9,172 nucleotides of DNA, taken from the NCBI GenBank assembly GCA_024409025.1, contig JAKSUM010000031.1, forward strand, positions 1-9,172. The letters are read 5' to 3'. The DNA is from a bacterium (lineage in GTDB: Bacteria; Vulcanimicrobiota; CADAWZ01). This document shows positions 7,163 to 9,172 of the stretch, piece after piece. The translations under genes and the position numbers were made by a program. The stretch's first letter is position 1. Each line of letters opens with the position of its first letter. The notes beneath the pieces are model-generated. The model was given only the letters and a program-made list of their open reading frames with translations, was not told the DNA's origin and did no database searches.

Positions 7163-8908
7163 ATGAACACAATAGGCCCATCATTATATAATGTAATGCC
7201 TGAAACAGGCAGGGAGATCTCCAATAAGCACCAGTCTGCCGCAGTGCAGGCAGAGCCGTCAGAAAAATTTTCGGCTGGAGCAGGAGAAGAACCCGACATT
7301 AAGAACGAAAAGGCGCTCAAAACGCTTGCTTCATCAATAATAGCGGCATCAAAAGCAAATACATCATCTGAAGCCCTCGCAGCATCAGGAATGAAGACTG
7401 CGGAAGAGACAGCCTCTTCCCTTATACCCTCTCCAGCCGGGCAGCTTGTAAGAATCCTGTTTACGGACGACATACATGGAACAGTTCTTCCCTCCCCATC
7501 AAAACAGAATCCCATGGAGAACAAAGGCGGCATGTCAATGCTCTCATCAATAATAAAGGAAAAGAAATCCGAAGCCCCATCCCTTCTTCTCGATGCCGGA
7601 GACTGGGCTCAGGGAACCTTTGTCGGCGGGCATGACAAGGGAGAAACCGTAGTAAAGCTGATGAACGCTCTCGGATATGACGCATCTGCCATAGGGAACC
7701 ACGAATTCGACTGGGGAACATCAAATCTTGAAAAGCTCTCACAGATTGCAGAATTTGACGTTCTCGCCTCAAACATAATGAAGGAGGACGGCAGCCCTGT
7801 AGGAAGCATAGCGCCGCATGTAATTAAGGAAATCAACGGCGTAAAGGTCGGCATAATCGGAGCTGTCAGCGAGGACACGCCTTTTGAGACGTCATCCCAG
7901 AATACTGCCGGAATCGAATTCGGTCTTCCGTCAGACACAGTAGCGGATTCGGTAAAGGAACTTAAAGAGCAGGGGGCGGAAGCAATAATACTTCTCTCTC
8001 ACTGCGGAACGGAAGCGGACATACAGCTTGCAAAGAAGACGGAAGGTATAGATTTGATAATAAGCGGCCATGATCACGGAACGCTTGCCAGTCCTATAAA
8101 ATCGGGCAATACAACAATTGTCGAGGCAGGGCCTCACACGTCAAACATAGGCTCAATAGATATGTATGTCGACAAAAAGACAGGCAAAACATCATTTGTC
8201 AATCACAACCTTACTCCCATCGACAGCAAGCATTCAAAGCCGGATCCGGAATTCGAGGCGGTCCTGAAGCCCGTCAATGAAAAGCTTGATAAAATAATGA
8301 ATGAAAAAATAGGCGAGACCTCGGTAAGCATCAGCAGAAAAGGCGACAGCGCCGAAAGCGTAGCGGGAAATCTCGTGACAGACGGGATAAGGGAAGCCAC
8401 AGGAGCGGACGTCGCCTTCGTAAATACGGCCGCAATGAAAAGGGAGATACCTGCAGGCGCAATTACTTTCGGCAAGGTCTGTGAGCTTATCCCCTATGAA
8501 AACGAGATAGTAACTGTCGAAATGACGGGAGAGCAGCTCAAGGCTGTTCTTGAGGACAGCGCATCCCATGCGGAAGAAATACCAAAATATGGAAACAGAT
8601 ATGCGTTGCAGTGTTCCGGAATACGCGAAACGGTCAATCCCTTCAGACAGATTGGAGACAGATGCCATTCTATAACTATTAATGGAGAACCGATCGATCT
8701 GAATAAGACCTACAAGGTAGCCTCAATCGACTATCTGGTAACAGGCAGCAACGAATTCCCCTCACTTCATGGCGGAAGCTCACTCGTGAAAACAGGAATC
8801 GACATGAGAGATGCGTTCATATCCTTCATAAAAGAGCACGGACCATTCGATCACACCAATGCTTCAATAGAAGGACGGCAGGTTTATTCTTATATGCCCG
8901 TATCCTAA
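7163..8908 (+). CDS. UshA-type bifunctional metallophosphatase/5'-nucleotidase
   Basis: This 581-residue protein would hydrolyse nucleotides or related phosphomonoesters and anhydrides at a two-metal centre. Metallophosphatase motifs, numbered from ATG 7163: DDIHG (102-106), DAGDW (144-148), GNHEFDWG (178-185), LLSHCG (277-282) and GHDHG (302-306). The C-terminal 5'-nucleotidase domain runs from about 381 to 545. It contains GNLVTDGIREATGADVAFV and the substrate-loop-like TGSNEFPSL near 527-535. The usual NGGGxR motif is changed to NTAAMK. The first 94 or so residues form a polar Ser/Ala/Glu-rich extension without a hydrophobic signal peptide, unlike typical periplasmic UshA, so its location is uncertain. 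ATG 7163 is chosen because it follows the predicted promoter and an AAAAGGA 14 bases upstream; TTG 7094 and ATG 7196 are alternatives. It is divergent from the synthase operon and monocistronic as far as seen. The family is firm, the substrate unknown. Confidence 0.92.
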   Translation: MNTIGPSLYNVMPETGREISNKHQSAAVQAEPSEKFSAGAGEEPDIKNEKALKTLASSIIAASKANTSSEALAASGMKTAEETASSLIPSPAGQLVRILFTDDIHGTVLPSPSKQNPMENKGGMSMLSSIIKEKKSEAPSLLLDAGDWAQGTFVGGHDKGETVVKLMNALGYDASAIGNHEFDWGTSNLEKLSQIAEFDVLASNIMKEDGSPVGSIAPHVIKEINGVKVGIIGAVSEDTPFETSSQNTAGIEFGLPSDTVADSVKELKEQGAEAIILLSHCGTEADIQLAKKTEGIDLIISGHDHGTLASPIKSGNTTIVEAGPHTSNIGSIDMYVDKKTGKTSFVNHNLTPIDSKHSKPDPEFEAVLKPVNEKLDKIMNEKIGETSVSISRKGDSAESVAGNLVTDGIREATGADVAFVNTAAMKREIPAGAITFGKVCELIPYENEIVTVEMTGEQLKAVLEDSASHAEEIPKYGNRYALQCSGIRETVNPFRQIGDRCHSITINGEPIDLNKTYKVASIDYLVTGSNEFPSLHGGSSLVKTGIDMRDAFISFIKEHGPFDHTNASIEGRQVYSYMPVS

Positions 8909-8935
8909 AAATATTTTTCAATTTTTTTAAAAAAA
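8907..8935. other. A/T palindromes after the nucleotidase stop; no GC-rich terminator
   Basis: The palindrome AAAAATATTTTT (8907-8918) overlaps the stop codon, and a perfect T7A7 tract follows (8922-8935). Neither has the GC-rich stem of a canonical intrinsic terminator, although the T runs could contribute weakly to ending transcription. The second tract lies directly upstream of the tRNA promoter -35 box, where it resembles an UP element. Confidence 0.4.
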
Positions 8936-8938
8936 CGC

Positions 8939-8967
8939 TTGACAAAACAAAAAACGCATTGTATAAT
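8939..8967 (+). promoter_or_regulatory. Full-consensus sigma70 promoter of the tRNA operon
   Basis: TTGACA (8939-8944) and TATAAT (8962-8967) match the consensus at all twelve positions with the ideal 17-bp spacer. An A/T-rich stretch (8920-8935) just upstream looks like an UP element. The bases after the -10 box (AGCCCTG) are GC-rich, as in stringently controlled stable-RNA promoters. The start point would be near 8974. It drives tRNA-Pro and tRNA-Arg. Confidence 0.92.
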
Positions 8968-8974
8968 AGCCCTG

Positions 8975-9010
8975 CTGTTAAGGAAACAGGCCAAAACAAT
9001 GAAAATTGTT
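8975..9010 (+). other. tRNA operon leader with two small hairpins
   Basis: CTGTT/AACAG (8975-8979 and 8985-8989, five-base loop) and AACAAT/ATTGTT (8995-9000 and 9005-9010, GAAA loop) are perfect short inverted repeats in the transcribed leader. The second has a GNRA-type tetraloop but an A/T-rich stem. They may help processing of the precursor, or be incidental. Confidence 0.3.
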
Positions 9011-9034
9011 GGAATGTCCTGCAGTCCACATAAA
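8999..9034 (+). pseudogene. Possible 5' remnant of an NADPH-dependent FMN reductase-like gene
   Basis: From ATG 8999 the frame reads MKIVGMSCSPHK and then enters tRNA-Pro. It closely resembles the N-terminus of NADPH-dependent FMN reductase or iron-sulfur flavoprotein family members, whose usual start is of the form MKILGISGSPRK with the flavin-phosphate loop GxSxSP. A weak AGG sits eight bases upstream of the ATG. The frame continues through the tRNA and stops at TGA 9113-9115 (38 codons); that part is plainly not flavoprotein. It is either a gene start cut off by rearrangement at the tRNA boundary or a chance match. Twelve codons are too few to decide. Confidence 0.35.
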
Positions 9035-9035
9035 T

Positions 9036-9110
9036 CGGGGCGTAGCGCAGTTTGGCTAGCGCATCTGGTTTGGGACCAGGGGGTCGGAGGTTCAAATCCT
9101 CTCGCCCCGA
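9036..9110 (+). tRNA. tRNA-Pro (anticodon UGG)
   Basis: The 75-base cloverleaf is complete. The acceptor stem is CGGGGCG/CGCCCCG, the D stem GCGC/GCGC, and the anticodon stem TCTGG/CCAGG around loop TTTGGGA with TGG at 9071-9073. The T arm is GGAGG-TTCAAAT-CCTCT, and the discriminator is A. The C1-G72 pair is typical of bacterial tRNA-Pro. The next bases are TGT, so the 3' CCA is not encoded and must be added enzymatically. It is first in the operon, 20 bases before tRNA-Arg. Confidence 0.98.
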
Positions 9111-9130
9111 TGTGAGTCCCTTGGGTATGT

Positions 9131-9172
9131 GCGGTAATAGCTCAGTGGATTAGAGCAACTGCCTTCTAAGCA
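9131..9172 (+). tRNA. tRNA-Arg (anticodon UCU), 3' part cut by window edge
   Basis: The 5' acceptor strand is GCGGTAA, followed by TA, the D stem GCTC/GAGC, and anticodon stem ACTGC with loop CTTCTAA, giving TCT at 9165-9167. The sequence ends three bases into the 3' side of the anticodon stem (GCA). It reads AGA codons, which both protein genes here use often. It is cotranscribed with tRNA-Pro. Confidence 0.93.

Noticed and set aside
6961..7533. Minus-strand open frame of 190 codons across the divergent promoter region
   Set aside because: It overlaps the nucleotidase 5' end and both promoters in antisense and shows no family motif. Its hydrophobic stretch comes from A/T-rich intergenic DNA.
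8826..9095. Minus-strand open frame of 89 codons beginning MNLRPPGPKPDALA
   Set aside because: Its start is the antisense of tRNA-Pro, a well-known source of spurious proteins, and it crosses the tRNA promoter and the nucleotidase 3' end.

Overview
The window comes from a bacterium of moderate GC content (roughly 45-50% by eye). It is probably Gram-negative, but I cannot name the phylum. The signs are sigma70-type promoters, a tRNA-Pro with no encoded CCA end, and frequent ATA and AGA/AGG codons. No mobile element, CRISPR array or rRNA is visible.

Left part, minus strand (positions 1-6980): two tightly packed genes of a polyunsaturated-fatty-acid-like or 'secondary lipid' synthase locus. The first is a 2092-residue multidomain synthase running KS, chain-length-factor-like KS, acyltransferase, linker, then four hot-dog units forming two FabA-like dehydratases. 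This is the order known from myxobacterial Pfa3 proteins, without their C-terminal acyltransferase. Two bases after its stop begins a stand-alone KAS III-type ketosynthase with OleA-like features. It runs off the left edge, so the operon continues there. The window holds no acyl carrier protein, ketoreductase, enoyl reductase or phosphopantetheinyl transferase. These must be encoded elsewhere for the pathway to work, most simply further left.

Middle (6981-7162): a short divergent promoter region. Two opposing sigma70-like promoters have -35 boxes that are the arms of an 8-bp inverted repeat. The synthase leader also carries a small perfect hairpin.

Right part, plus strand (7163-9172): a complete 581-residue UshA-type metallophosphatase/5'-nucleotidase with a long N-terminal extension and no visible signal peptide. 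It is followed by a consensus promoter (TTGACA, 17 bp, TATAAT) behind an A/T tract. That promoter drives tRNA-Pro(UGG) and a tRNA-Arg(UCU) cut by the right edge. The tRNA leader contains 12 codons that look like the start of an NADPH-dependent FMN reductase gene and stop where tRNA-Pro begins, a possible trace of rearrangement.

How the parts relate: the two synthase genes almost certainly cooperate in making a long-chain or polyketide-like lipid. The nucleotidase and tRNA genes are divergent neighbours with no evident link to that pathway.
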